From Chryseobacterium ureilyticum (GTDB lineage: Bacteria; Bacteroidota; Bacteroidia; Flavobacteriales; Weeksellaceae), in assembly GCF_900156735.1 (NCBI RefSeq), contig NZ_FTOL01000004.1, positions 1 to 64,000 of the forward strand: a DNA stretch of 64,000 bases. Direction: 5' to 3'. Every line of letters begins with the position of its first letter. Within the stretch, counting starts at the first letter, position 1. The notes under the pieces are model-generated. The model worked only from the letters and a program-made list of their open reading frames with translations, was not told the DNA's origin and made no database searches. The translations under genes were made by a program, and so were the position numbers. Of the stretch, positions 53,245-61,309 are shown one piece after another.

Positions 53245-53877
53245 ATGTCTTTAGTAGGAAAAAAATTCCCAAATTTAACAATCGACGCAATGTCTGAAAT
53301 GGGTGACGATTTAAGAATCAACATCCTTGAAGAAGCTACAACTAACCAACAAAAAGTTCTTTTGTTCTGGTACCCTAAAGATTTCACTTTCGTATGTCCT
53401 ACTGAGCTTCACGCTTTCCAGGAGGCTTTAGGTGAATTCGAAAAAAGAAACACTAAAGTAATCGGAGCATCTTGTGATACAAACGAAGTACACTTCGCAT
53501 GGTTAAACACTCCAAAAGATAACGGTGGTATCGAAGGGGTAACTTACCCACTTTTAGCTGATACTCACAGACAATTAGCTAACACTTTAGGAATTGTAGA
53601 TCAGGATTTCGAATACAATGAAGATGGAGAAGAAATTTTCACTGGTTCTAACGTAACTTACAGAGCTACTTACCTTATCGACGAAACTGGAAAAATTTTC
53701 CACGAAGCGGTAAACGATATGCCTCTAGGTAGAAACGTAAAAGAATTCTTAAGATTAATTGATGCTTACACTCACGTTCAAAAGCACGGTGAAGTATGTC
53801 CTGCAAACTGGGAAGAAGGTAAAGACGCAATGAAAGCAGACAGAACTTCTACAGCAGAATACTTAGCTAAGAACTAA
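53245..53877 (+). CDS. ahpC: Alkyl hydroperoxide reductase subunit C, 2-Cys peroxiredoxin
   Basis: 210 residues. Peroxidatic Cys51 in DFTFVCPTEL and resolving Cys185 in HGEVCPANW, plus the full Prx fold; it reduces H2O2 and alkyl peroxides. The length and the C-terminal extension after Cys185 fit typical 2-Cys peroxiredoxins. It is followed by a thioredoxin gene that could recycle it. An AhpF is not present in the window. Confidence 0.93.
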   Translation: MSLVGKKFPNLTIDAMSEMGDDLRINILEEATTNQQKVLLFWYPKDFTFVCPTELHAFQEALGEFEKRNTKVIGASCDTNEVHFAWLNTPKDNGGIEGVTYPLLADTHRQLANTLGIVDQDFEYNEDGEEIFTGSNVTYRATYLIDETGKIFHEAVNDMPLGRNVKEFLRLIDAYTHVQKHGEVCPANWEEGKDAMKADRTSTAEYLAKN

Positions 53878-53893
53878 TATAATGTGTTAATCT

Positions 53894-53987
53894 GAAAATG
53901 AGATAATTTGAAAATTAATCTCTGGATGATCTAAAATTATCTCATTTTCTTTTTACCATTAGCACATTTTCAAATTATCTCATTTTC
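53894..53987. repeat. Perfect 22-bp inverted repeat between ahpC and thioredoxin
   Basis: GAAAATGAGATAATTTGAAAAT (53894-53915 over 22 bases) is perfectly reverse-complemented at 53966-53987. A third, partial copy of the right-arm sequence lies at 53934-53949. The loop is 50 nt. It looks like a small dispersed intergenic repeat, not a terminator, because no T run follows. Confidence 0.6.
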
Positions 53988-53998
53988 AAATTATTATT

Positions 53999-54307
53999 AT
54001 GTACACAGAATTAACCGAAGATACATTACAAAATATAGTAAACGACAACGAAAAAGTAGTTGTTCAATATGGTGCAACATGGTGCGGAAACTGCAGAATC
54101 ATGAAGCCAAAATTCAAAAAATTAGCATCTGAGAATGACTCTATTCCTTTCTTATATGTAGATGCTGAAAAACTTCCTGAAAGCAGAAAATTAGCAAAAG
54201 TAGACAACTTACCAACTTTCGCAATCTTCAAAAACGGTGAATTGGTAAACCAGGTTCAGTCTAACCAGGCAGAAAGTTTAATTAACCTTTTTAACGAGCT
54301 AGCATAA
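53999..54307 (+). CDS. Thioredoxin-family protein, CGNC active site
   Basis: 102 residues with no signal peptide, thus cytosolic. Active site WCGNC (Cys29, Cys32) and cis-proline loop VDNLPTFAIF; the middle residues GN differ from the classical GP. It likely reduces disulfides and may serve the peroxiredoxin encoded upstream. Its stop overlaps the start of the next gene (TAATG at 54305-54309). Confidence 0.85.
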   Translation: MYTELTEDTLQNIVNDNEKVVVQYGATWCGNCRIMKPKFKKLASENDSIPFLYVDAEKLPESRKLAKVDNLPTFAIFKNGELVNQVQSNQAESLINLFNELA

Positions 54308-54555
54308 TGAAATTACCAGTAATCAGACAATTCTATCAGAATCAGACTCCTGAGAACCTAGAAAAGACATTAGAAGTTCTTGAAAGCTTCTGCGAATTCA
54401 GAGGAACAAGTGAAGAGGATTTAAACGTTGCAGGAGAGCTTATTACCAACATCTGCGGAGCTTTGGAAGTTCACGCTAATGTACAAAACGGAATGAGCGA
54501 AAAAGATGCCCTAAATTCTTTCGCACAAAAGGTTTTAGGATCTATTGATAAGTAG
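54307..54555 (+). CDS. Small conserved protein (DUF6952-like), coupled to thioredoxin
   Basis: 82 residues: MKLPVIRQFYQNQTPENLEK and FRGTSEEDLNVAGELITNICGALEVHANV, mostly helical, with two cysteines. I recall the family as DUF6952, found next to thioredoxin in Flavobacteria. Overlapping stop/start codons show translational coupling. A partner or regulator of the thioredoxin is possible (inference). Confidence 0.75.
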   Translation: MKLPVIRQFYQNQTPENLEKTLEVLESFCEFRGTSEEDLNVAGELITNICGALEVHANVQNGMSEKDALNSFAQKVLGSIDK

Positions 54556-54714
54556 TTTTTATCATTTAATATTCTATAAAAACACAAAAGATCTGAGGTT
54601 TTCCTCAACACCATATTCCCTATTCTTTAACCAATACTCTACTTTTATCTGAAATAATACTTCAATCCTGTTGAAGCGATATTCAGCACTGAATAATTAA
54701 AGAATACCCAATAA

Positions 54715-54745
54715 AATCCCGATGAAATGTCATCAGGATTTTTTG
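54715..54745 (+). terminator. Terminator of the ahpC/thioredoxin region
   Basis: AATCCCGATGA (54715-54725) pairs with TCATCAGGATT (54730-54740), one G-U pair and a 4-nt loop, followed by TTTT. Confidence 0.75.
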
Positions 54746-54757
54746 GATTCACAGCGT

Positions 54758-54973
54758 AATTAAACACGAATTCCACTAATATTCTTGCACGAATAACACA
54801 AATAATATAGACATCTGTGAAAACATTTGTGGTTAAAGCATTTATTACAATCTTATTCTCATTCAGACAAAGAAGCTTTACAATTCTAATTAAACACGAA
54901 GTTCATTAATATTCTCGCACAATAACACAAATCTCAACTACATTAACAGAGACATTAGTGAAAACACTTGTGG
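54758..54973. repeat. Two diverged direct repeat units
   Basis: Unit 1 (54758-54832) and unit 2 (54888-54973) share AATTAAACACGAA, then AATATTCTxGCAC, AATAACACAAAT, and GTGAAAACAxTTGTGG in the same order. They have no coding potential. The 54556-55082 gap otherwise holds only terminators. Similar intergenic elements are common in Chryseobacterium genomes as I recall. Confidence 0.65.
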
Positions 54974-55029
54974 CATTTGTGTTTAAAAATCTGACCAATC
55001 CGCATGATCTGCAAGAAAAACAAAAAAAA

Positions 55030-55052
55030 TCCTGATGAAAAACTCATCAGGA
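55030..55052 (-). terminator. Terminator of the Bax-inhibitor-1 gene
   Basis: TCCTGATGA (55030-55038) and TCATCAGGA (55044-55052) form a perfect 9-bp stem with a 5-nt loop; on the minus strand an ATTTTTTTTG run follows. Confidence 0.85.
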
Positions 55053-55082
55053 CTATTATTTAAATTTAATTGGATAATCAAA

Positions 55083-55772
55083 TTAACTTCTTCTGCTCAT
55101 CAGAATATTCAGGATATACCAGAATAAAAGCATAATAGAAGCAAAAAGCTGTAATGCAGCTCCCACATACTGGTTAGTACCATAAGAATCTTTCAGTTTA
55201 CTTGTCTGATATAAAATCGTAGCTGAAGCCAGGATAACCATTCCTACAGAAAACCATAATCCAAGATTGAAACCGAATGCCATACCACCCACAATTAATC
55301 CGATCGAAATAAAACCACCGATTACAATAATATTTCTTAAAAAAGAAAAATCTCTCTTTGAAGCAAAGGCAACTCCGGAAATTCCAGCAAACATAGCAAT
55401 TGTTAAAGTAGCAGCCTGAAAGATTACATTCGCTCCACCTGCCATATTAGCTGCAATATAAAGCAATGGCATAAAAATAACTGCTTCCAGTAAGATATAA
55501 AATCCTAGCCCTAAATATTGAGTTGTTTTACTTTGTGAAAGTGACCATTTGGAAGCTAAAATAGAAGCCAACCAGAAAACCCCGATGATCAACAGCCAAG
55601 TAAGCCTTCCTTGAAACATCATCGCAATGATCTCTACAGGCACAGTTTTCAATAAAATAGTTTCAACTCCAATAAATGCAAGAATCGATAATGCAACATG
55701 CAAATACGTTTTCTTGTAAAAATTTGCTTTTTCCACCTCAGTAGAATGGGCAACTAAAACATCTGTCATCAT
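55083..55772 (-). CDS. Bax inhibitor-1 / YccA-family membrane protein
   Basis: 229 residues with seven hydrophobic segments (about 26-46, 58-72, 84-105, 113-132, 142-165, 168-187, 205-222). The TMBIM motifs are seen in QAATLTIAMFAGISGVAFAS and GLGFYILLEAVIFMPLLYIA. The family forms calcium-leak or stress-related channels; bacterial role is uncertain. The gene lies 33 nt from the secreted 147-aa gene, likely one operon. Confidence 0.85.
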   Translation of the reverse strand: MMTDVLVAHSTEVEKANFYKKTYLHVALSILAFIGVETILLKTVPVEIIAMMFQGRLTWLLIIGVFWLASILASKWSLSQSKTTQYLGLGFYILLEAVIFMPLLYIAANMAGGANVIFQAATLTIAMFAGISGVAFASKRDFSFLRNIIVIGGFISIGLIVGGMAFGFNLGLWFSVGMVILASATILYQTSKLKDSYGTNQYVGAALQLFASIMLLFWYILNILMSRRS

Positions 55773-55805
55773 AGTTAATATTTTTTTATTTAATTCGAAA
55801 TAAAA

Positions 55806-56249
55806 TTATTTTTCTTTCGCAGCCGGCATTACCCCAAGAATTTTACCATCATCATCAAATACAGCACTTACAACTTCTTCTGATGAATCACCGGCATATT
55901 TATATTTGATATTTGGATGGCTAATCCCTCCCATTGTCACATAATAACCTACTTTCAGGACTTCAAGCTTTTTGGTCGCATCAATTCCGTCCTTAACTTT
56001 TTTAAGAACATCATCCGTAGCAATCTTTCTTATTTTATCAGAAAGAAGTTCCTCTACAGTTTTTTTATCCGAAACCTGTAAAGCTTTGATAAATTTCTGA
56101 AAGTTACTATCATAGAGATTTACCTTTTCTTTACTTATCGTAGCAGGAAGTTCTTTCTTTTGATTATTCTCAACCTCCACTCCCACTACTTTTTGAGCAA
56201 ATATAAACTGCCCGCCAATAATCGCCAGACCTAAAAATAATTTTTTCAT
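55806..56249 (-). CDS. Small secreted protein of unknown function
   Basis: 147 residues from ATG at 56249; signal peptide to about residue 18 (FIFAQ). Mature part is lysine-rich and mixed alpha/beta, with KVGYYVTMGGISHPNIKYKY and a C-terminal AVFDDDGKILGVMPAAKEK. The pattern resembles small periplasmic NTF2- or DUF3887-like domains, but no family is certain. It lies 33 nt upstream of the Bax-inhibitor-1 gene. Confidence 0.65.
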   Translation of the reverse strand: MKKLFLGLAIIGGQFIFAQKVVGVEVENNQKKELPATISKEKVNLYDSNFQKFIKALQVSDKKTVEELLSDKIRKIATDDVLKKVKDGIDATKKLEVLKVGYYVTMGGISHPNIKYKYAGDSSEEVVSAVFDDDGKILGVMPAAKEK

Positions 56250-56297
56250 ACTATTCAATTTGTTATTTGGTGAAATAGGTCATGGAAGATACGAAAA

Positions 56298-57332
56298 TCA
56301 GACCACTTCCAAAAATTTCATTGTATCCACATTATCAGCATATGTATCAAGACCTGGATTCTGTGCTTCTCCGAATGCTATTGAATTCAATCCTAATTCA
56401 TCTTTAGCCACTACACACTGAATATTCTCTTCATTTTCAGCAATAAAGCCTTTCACATCTTCCAAAGATTCATATCGGCTAAAATTAATCACAGAAAGCG
56501 GACTGAATAGTTTATCATCTTCTTTCAGCATTACAAAATTATTATCCCAGAATTTCTCCTGATTCAGAAGATAAACCGCTCGGTTATAATCATAATTATT
56601 AGCATATTTATTATGATTGATAATATCCTGGAACCCTAAGAAGCTTTCAAACAGTCTGTCTATCAAAAAATCCTGAGGAATGAAAATTCTCGTTACATTT
56701 CTGCATCCCAAACCGAAGTATTGGAAAATATCTTTTGCTAAAAGCTGGAGTTCTGCCTCAGTTTCATCACCTTTTAAAACAGCAACAGAAGTTCTGTTTT
56801 TACGGATAATGCTTAAATGATTTTTAAAATAATACTCAAGATATCTTGCTGTATTATTACTTCCGGTAGCAATTACCGCATCAAAATTTTCTAATTTCTC
56901 TACAAATTCAAACTGAACCTGATCATCAGAAAACTCCTTCCACTTCTTTAACAAAAAAGGAATCAGATACTTATCTTTAGAAGAAAGCTTGATCACCGGA
57001 ATATGATTACTTAAAACCACAGAAATCGCATCGTGAAATCCTACTAAAGGAATATTTCCTGCTAAAATTAGTCCTACTCTTTTTGAAATTTTAGAAATAG
57101 AATAATTTCCAAGCCAGTTTTTGATATTTTCTTCGGTAAGCAAATCTGCCCATTGCTTTAAAGCAAATTTCTGATTATCAACTGTAAACCACGGATTCTC
57201 TATTTCTGATCTTTTTAACAATAATTCAATATTGCCATCATCTTCGTTGTGATCTTCTGGTTTCTTCGCTAAAAACGCTTTTATATAATCACTTAATTTA
57301 ATAAGTCCTAAAACTTGATTTTCGATATTCAT
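56298..57332 (-). CDS. Acyl-CoA reductase (LuxC-like)
   Basis: 344 residues. It matches the LuxC family of acyl-CoA reductases: VGLILAGNIPLVGFHDAISV, DAVIATGSNNTARYLEYYF and the active-site-type Cys in QYFGLGCRNVTRIFIPQDF. It reduces fatty acyl-CoA to the aldehyde using NADPH. Nothing bioluminescence-related lies nearby. It is divergent from a ferredoxin gene 59 nt away, and this pairing is common in Bacteroidetes as I recall. The product's role is unknown. Confidence 0.85.
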   Translation of the reverse strand: MNIENQVLGLIKLSDYIKAFLAKKPEDHNEDDGNIELLLKRSEIENPWFTVDNQKFALKQWADLLTEENIKNWLGNYSISKISKRVGLILAGNIPLVGFHDAISVVLSNHIPVIKLSSKDKYLIPFLLKKWKEFSDDQVQFEFVEKLENFDAVIATGSNNTARYLEYYFKNHLSIIRKNRTSVAVLKGDETEAELQLLAKDIFQYFGLGCRNVTRIFIPQDFLIDRLFESFLGFQDIINHNKYANNYDYNRAVYLLNQEKFWDNNFVMLKEDDKLFSPLSVINFSRYESLEDVKGFIAENEENIQCVVAKDELGLNSIAFGEAQNPGLDTYADNVDTMKFLEVV

Positions 57333-57360
57333 AATTACTTTAAAATTGGGGAATATTTTG

Positions 57361-57368
57361 TAATTTTG
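57361..57368 (+). promoter_or_regulatory. -7 promoter element of the ferredoxin gene
   Basis: TAATTTTG matches TAnnTTTG, 23 nt before the ATG at 57392. No exact -33 TTTG at the proper spacing. Confidence 0.5.
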
Positions 57369-57391
57369 TGCAAATTTAAAAAAAATTAGCG

Positions 57392-57742
57392 ATGGCTATT
57401 AAAATAACTGATGAATGCATTAACTGTGGGGCTTGCGAACCGGAATGTCCAAACAATGCAATATATGAAGGAGCTGTAGATTGGAAGGCTTCTGATGGAA
57501 CTTCCCTTCAAGGGACTATTACAATGCCTTCAGGACTTACTGTGGATGCAGATTCTGCACAGGAACCTGTAAGTGATGATGTTTATTTCATTGTAACTGA
57601 TAAATGTACAGAATGTAAAGGTTTCCATGAGGAACCACAGTGTGCAGCTGTATGCCCGGTAGATTGCTGTGTTCCTGATGAGGATCATGTGGAATCTGAA
57701 GAGGCTCTGCTTAGCAAAAAAGCATTCCTACATGGCGAATAA
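57392..57742 (+). CDS. 4Fe-4S ferredoxin with inserted loop
   Basis: 116 residues. First cluster motif CINCGACEPECP (Cys9, 12, 15, 19), then an insertion of about 50 acidic residues, then CTECKGFHEEPQCAAVCPVD (Cys72, 75, 84, 88) and an additional CysCys pair at 92-93. Two 4Fe-4S clusters are expected. The insertion and long acidic C-terminus follow the ferredoxins of the Bacteroidetes. Electron transfer partner is unknown. Confidence 0.88.
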   Translation: MAIKITDECINCGACEPECPNNAIYEGAVDWKASDGTSLQGTITMPSGLTVDADSAQEPVSDDVYFIVTDKCTECKGFHEEPQCAAVCPVDCCVPDEDHVESEEALLSKKAFLHGE

Positions 57743-57749
57743 AAAAATT

Positions 57750-57781
57750 CCGTCTCATCATCTGTGAGGCGGCTTTTTTTA
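57750..57781 (+). terminator. Terminator after the ferredoxin gene
   Basis: CCGTCTCA (57750-57757) pairs with TGAGGCGG (57765-57772), one G-U pair, followed by seven Ts. Confidence 0.85.
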
Positions 57782-57852
57782 ACCAAAAATAAAATAAAAA
57801 CCCAAAAATTTAGCTAAGGAATACAATTCCAACGCAACCAAAAAATAAAAAT

Positions 57853-58917
57853 ATGAACAAAAAGCACAACTTCAGCGCAGGACCATGTATCTTACCTCAA
57901 GAGGTATTCGAAAAATCAGCACAGGCGATTTTAGATTTTAATGGCATCGGATTATCTCTTCTTGAGATTTCTCACAGAAGCAAGGACTTTGTTGCAGTAA
58001 TGGACGAAGCGCGTGCTATTGTAAAAAGATTGATGAATCTTGGAGACGATTATGAAGTTCTTTATTTAGGAAGCGGTGCAAGCATGCAGTTTGCCATGGT
58101 TCCTTACAATCTGATGAAAGTAGGTGGAAAAGCAGCTTACCTGGATACAGGAACATGGGCAGCAGGAGCTATTAAAGAAGCTAAAAAACTGGGAACAGTA
58201 GATGTGGTAGGATCTTCAAAAGACGAAAACTACTCTTTCATTCCTAAAAATTATACGGTAGGTTCGGAATATGATTATTTCCACTGTACTTCCAATAATA
58301 CAATCTACGGAACTCAGATGAAATCATTCCCTGAAGTGGATACTTTAATGGTATGTGATATGAGTTCAGATATTTTCTCAAGACAACTTGATTTTTCCAA
58401 ATTTGATTTAATCTATGCGGGAGCTCAGAAAAATATGGGACCGGCAGGAGTTACCTTAGTAGTCATCAAAAAAGAGATTCTTGGAAAAACAGGAAGAGAA
58501 AACATGCTGTCTATGCTTGATTATTCTCAACATATTTCTAAGGAATCTATGTACAATACTCCACCTGTATTCCCTATCTACGCTTCTCTATTGACTCTTC
58601 AATACCTTGAAAACAACGGTGGAATTGCAGCGGCAGAACAAAGAAATGAAGCAAAAGCAAAACTTTTATACGATGAAATCGACAGCAATCCGTTATTCGA
58701 AACGTTCTGCGTAAAAGAAGACCGCTCATTAATGAATGTTTCTTTCAAATTGACAGATGAAAGCAAAAAAGAAGAGTTTGACAATGCGTGGAAAGCAGCA
58801 GGTATCAGTGGATTAAACGGACACAGAAGCCTTGGCGGATATAGAGCCAGCTTATACAATGCCCTACCAATTGAAAGCGTACAGGTATTGGTAGATGTAA
58901 TGAAATCTATCAAATAA
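57853..58917 (+). CDS. serC: Phosphoserine aminotransferase
   Basis: 354 residues. Second step of serine synthesis: 3-phosphohydroxypyruvate plus glutamate to phosphoserine. The opening HNFSAGPCILPQEVFEKSAQ and LSLLEISHRSKDFVAVMDEA are diagnostic, and the PLP lysine is Lys193 in AGAQKNMGPAGVT. The C-terminus GLNGHRSLGGYRASLYNAL binds the phosphate. It is followed at 124 nt by serA. Confidence 0.95.
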   Translation: MNKKHNFSAGPCILPQEVFEKSAQAILDFNGIGLSLLEISHRSKDFVAVMDEARAIVKRLMNLGDDYEVLYLGSGASMQFAMVPYNLMKVGGKAAYLDTGTWAAGAIKEAKKLGTVDVVGSSKDENYSFIPKNYTVGSEYDYFHCTSNNTIYGTQMKSFPEVDTLMVCDMSSDIFSRQLDFSKFDLIYAGAQKNMGPAGVTLVVIKKEILGKTGRENMLSMLDYSQHISKESMYNTPPVFPIYASLLTLQYLENNGGIAAAEQRNEAKAKLLYDEIDSNPLFETFCVKEDRSLMNVSFKLTDESKKEEFDNAWKAAGISGLNGHRSLGGYRASLYNALPIESVQVLVDVMKSIK

Positions 58918-58936
58918 TTTAAGCATTAAAAAATTC

Positions 58937-59027
58937 AAAGATTGAAAGATTTAAAAGCAGTTAATTTAAATTTATTAATTTGCGCCCCAGTTTTAAAATT
59001 TTGAAATATTTAAACCTTTCAATCTTT
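58937..59027. repeat. Imperfect 19-bp inverted repeat between serC and serA
   Basis: AAAGATTGAAAGATTTAAA (58937-58955) pairs with TTTAAACCTTTCAATCTTT (59009-59027), 18 of 19. The loop is 53 nt. The structure resembles the repeat at 53894-53987 in size and could be a member of the same type of intergenic element. Confidence 0.5.
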
Positions 59028-59041
59028 AAATCCAATAACAC

Positions 59042-60007
59042 ATGAAAGTTTTAGCAAACGATGGAATCTCAAAAGCAGGAGAACAGGCACTAAAAGAAGC
59101 TGGAATTGAAATTCTGGACAATAGAGTTGCCCAAGATCACGTTATTAATTTTATAAACGATAATAATGTAGACGTTCTTCTTGTAAGAAGTGCAACAAAA
59201 GTAAGGCAGGAATTGATAGATGCATGCCCGGGACTTAAAATCATAGGTCGTGGTGGTATCGGGATGGACAATATTGATGTTGAATATGCAAAAAGCAAAG
59301 GAATAAAAGTAATCAATACCCCTACAGCATCTTCAAAATCTGTTGCAGAATTGGTTTTCGGACATTTCCTTTCATTAGCAAGATTCCTACACGAATCTAA
59401 CAGACTGATGCCTTTGGAGGGAGAAACCCACTTCAATGCCATGAAAAAATCATTCAGCAATGCGTATGAACTTTCAGGAAAAACATTAGGGGTAATCGGA
59501 TTTGGAAGCATTGGGCAGGAAGTCGTAAAAATAGGAATTGCTTTAGGAATGAAAATACAGGTTCTGACAAGAAGTCCAAAAACAGAAGTTCTTACGTTAA
59601 ACTTCTTTGACGGACAGTCAGTCAACTTTGAAATCACGTCCACCAATGATATGGATGCATTCCTTAAAGAAGCTGACTTCATCAGTATCAATACTCCAAA
59701 AACGAATGAATATATTATAGATACTCCACAGTTTGAAAAAATGAAAGACGGTGTCTATATTGTAAATACTGCAAGAGGTGGTGTGATCAATGAAGTAACA
59801 TTGATTGACTTCATCGATTCTGAGAAAGTGGCAGGAGCCGCATTAGACGTTTTTGAAAACGAACCTAGTCCGGAACTTCCATTACTCATGAATCCTGCAT
59901 TATCGCTTTCTCCACATATAGGAGGAAATACGATAGATGCGCAAGAGAAAATCGGTATCGAACTTGCAGAACAAATTATTCAGCTACAAAAAGAAACTAT
60001 AAGATAA
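59042..60007 (+). CDS. serA: D-3-phosphoglycerate dehydrogenase
   Basis: 321 residues. First step of serine synthesis: NAD-dependent oxidation of 3-phosphoglycerate. NAD-binding motif GVIGFGSIGQEVVK, conserved GRGGIGMDNID and INTARGGVINE, and the catalytic His in SLSPHIGGNTIDAQEKIG. It is a short form, without an ACT or ASB regulatory domain, so serine feedback is not expected. It sits between serC and the DUF1015 gene (2-nt gap to the latter), an order I recall as conserved in Bacteroidetes. Confidence 0.93.
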   Translation: MKVLANDGISKAGEQALKEAGIEILDNRVAQDHVINFINDNNVDVLLVRSATKVRQELIDACPGLKIIGRGGIGMDNIDVEYAKSKGIKVINTPTASSKSVAELVFGHFLSLARFLHESNRLMPLEGETHFNAMKKSFSNAYELSGKTLGVIGFGSIGQEVVKIGIALGMKIQVLTRSPKTEVLTLNFFDGQSVNFEITSTNDMDAFLKEADFISINTPKTNEYIIDTPQFEKMKDGVYIVNTARGGVINEVTLIDFIDSEKVAGAALDVFENEPSPELPLLMNPALSLSPHIGGNTIDAQEKIGIELAEQIIQLQKETIR

Positions 60008-60009
60008 AC

Positions 60010-61254
60010 ATGCCTATTTTTAAACCTTTCCGTGGAATAAGACCTCACAGAGATTTTGAGGATACTTTCCCTACCCATCCACTGGATAATTTTACCCAGG
60101 AAGAAATAGCAGAAAAAGCTCAAGTTGAAAACACTTACATCAATATGATAAAACCATATGTTGTAAGTAAATCCAAGGATGTAGACAGAAACCTGAGAAA
60201 GATCCGCGCAACATTTGAAGAACTTCTGGACGAGAAGAAATTGGTTCAGGATAACTCTGCATATTATCTTTACGAACAAATATACCCTAATAAACAAATA
60301 TTCAGAGGACTTTTAGGGCTTGCAAGTATTGAAGATTTCTGGAGTGGAAAAATCAAAAGACACGAAAGTACTATTCCTCAGAAAAAAGAAAAACTGGCTC
60401 ATTACCTTGAAAAAGTAAGCCTACAGGCAGAACCTGTATTACTTACCTACCCTGCCAACTCAAAAATTGAGTTGCTGATGAACCATGAGGAAAAAAATGT
60501 TCCTATCTTTAACCATGTAGATGACCTTGGAATCAGACATAAAATCTGGAGAATAGACAACCGTTTAAAACTACAGCAGTTTAAAGAAGTAATTGATCAG
60601 ATTGATTCATTCTACATCGCTGACGGACACCATAGAATCGGTTCAACAGCATTAAATGCAAAAAAACTTAAGGAGAAAAATAAAAGACACAACGGTACAG
60701 AGCTTTATAACTTCGTATATAGCTTTATCGTTTCAAATCAATCTATTAAAATCCACGACTACAACAGAATCTTACACGATCTGAACGGTCTTTCCAGCGA
60801 ACAATTCCTGAAGGAACTTGAACAGTATTTCCTGATCCACGAAAAAGGAGAAACACCTTACTTCCCTTCTCAGAAATTCCACATTTCAATGTATCTGGAC
60901 GGTAAATTCTATTCACTACACGTAAAACACGACCTTCGTTCCAGAGAAATGTCTTTAGATAATCTGGATCACCATTTATTGGATAAATATATTTTTAAAG
61001 GTATTTTAAAAATTGAAGATCCGGATAGCTCTGATTTAATTTCTTACGTAAAAGGTACTTCCAACATCAACGGAATCAATATTATAAAAGAAAAAATTGA
61101 CAGTGGAGAAGGAAAAGCAGGCTTTGGAATTTATCCAGTGAGTTTTAATGATATGATTAAAATTTCAGATTTAAAATTAAGCATGCCTCCAAAATGTACA
61201 TTCATTGAGCCAAAATTGATTACAGCACTGTTAATGTACGACATGAAACCTTAA
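60010..61254 (+). CDS. DUF1015-family protein
   Basis: 414 residues. DUF1015 hallmark sequences: an N-terminal MPIFKPFRGIRPH and FYIADGHHRIGSTALNAKKL near 200. It lacks a signal peptide and is likely cytosolic. Biochemical function is unresolved; a SerB-like or kinase role has been proposed for members of the family, and the location directly after serA argues for serine metabolism (inference). Confidence 0.88.
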   Translation: MPIFKPFRGIRPHRDFEDTFPTHPLDNFTQEEIAEKAQVENTYINMIKPYVVSKSKDVDRNLRKIRATFEELLDEKKLVQDNSAYYLYEQIYPNKQIFRGLLGLASIEDFWSGKIKRHESTIPQKKEKLAHYLEKVSLQAEPVLLTYPANSKIELLMNHEEKNVPIFNHVDDLGIRHKIWRIDNRLKLQQFKEVIDQIDSFYIADGHHRIGSTALNAKKLKEKNKRHNGTELYNFVYSFIVSNQSIKIHDYNRILHDLNGLSSEQFLKELEQYFLIHEKGETPYFPSQKFHISMYLDGKFYSLHVKHDLRSREMSLDNLDHHLLDKYIFKGILKIEDPDSSDLISYVKGTSNINGINIIKEKIDSGEGKAGFGIYPVSFNDMIKISDLKLSMPPKCTFIEPKLITALLMYDMKP

Positions 61255-61309
61255 TAAATTCCTAATTTTTCCCTACTTTTAACAACGGAAAAAGAAAGGT
61301 AAATAAAAA

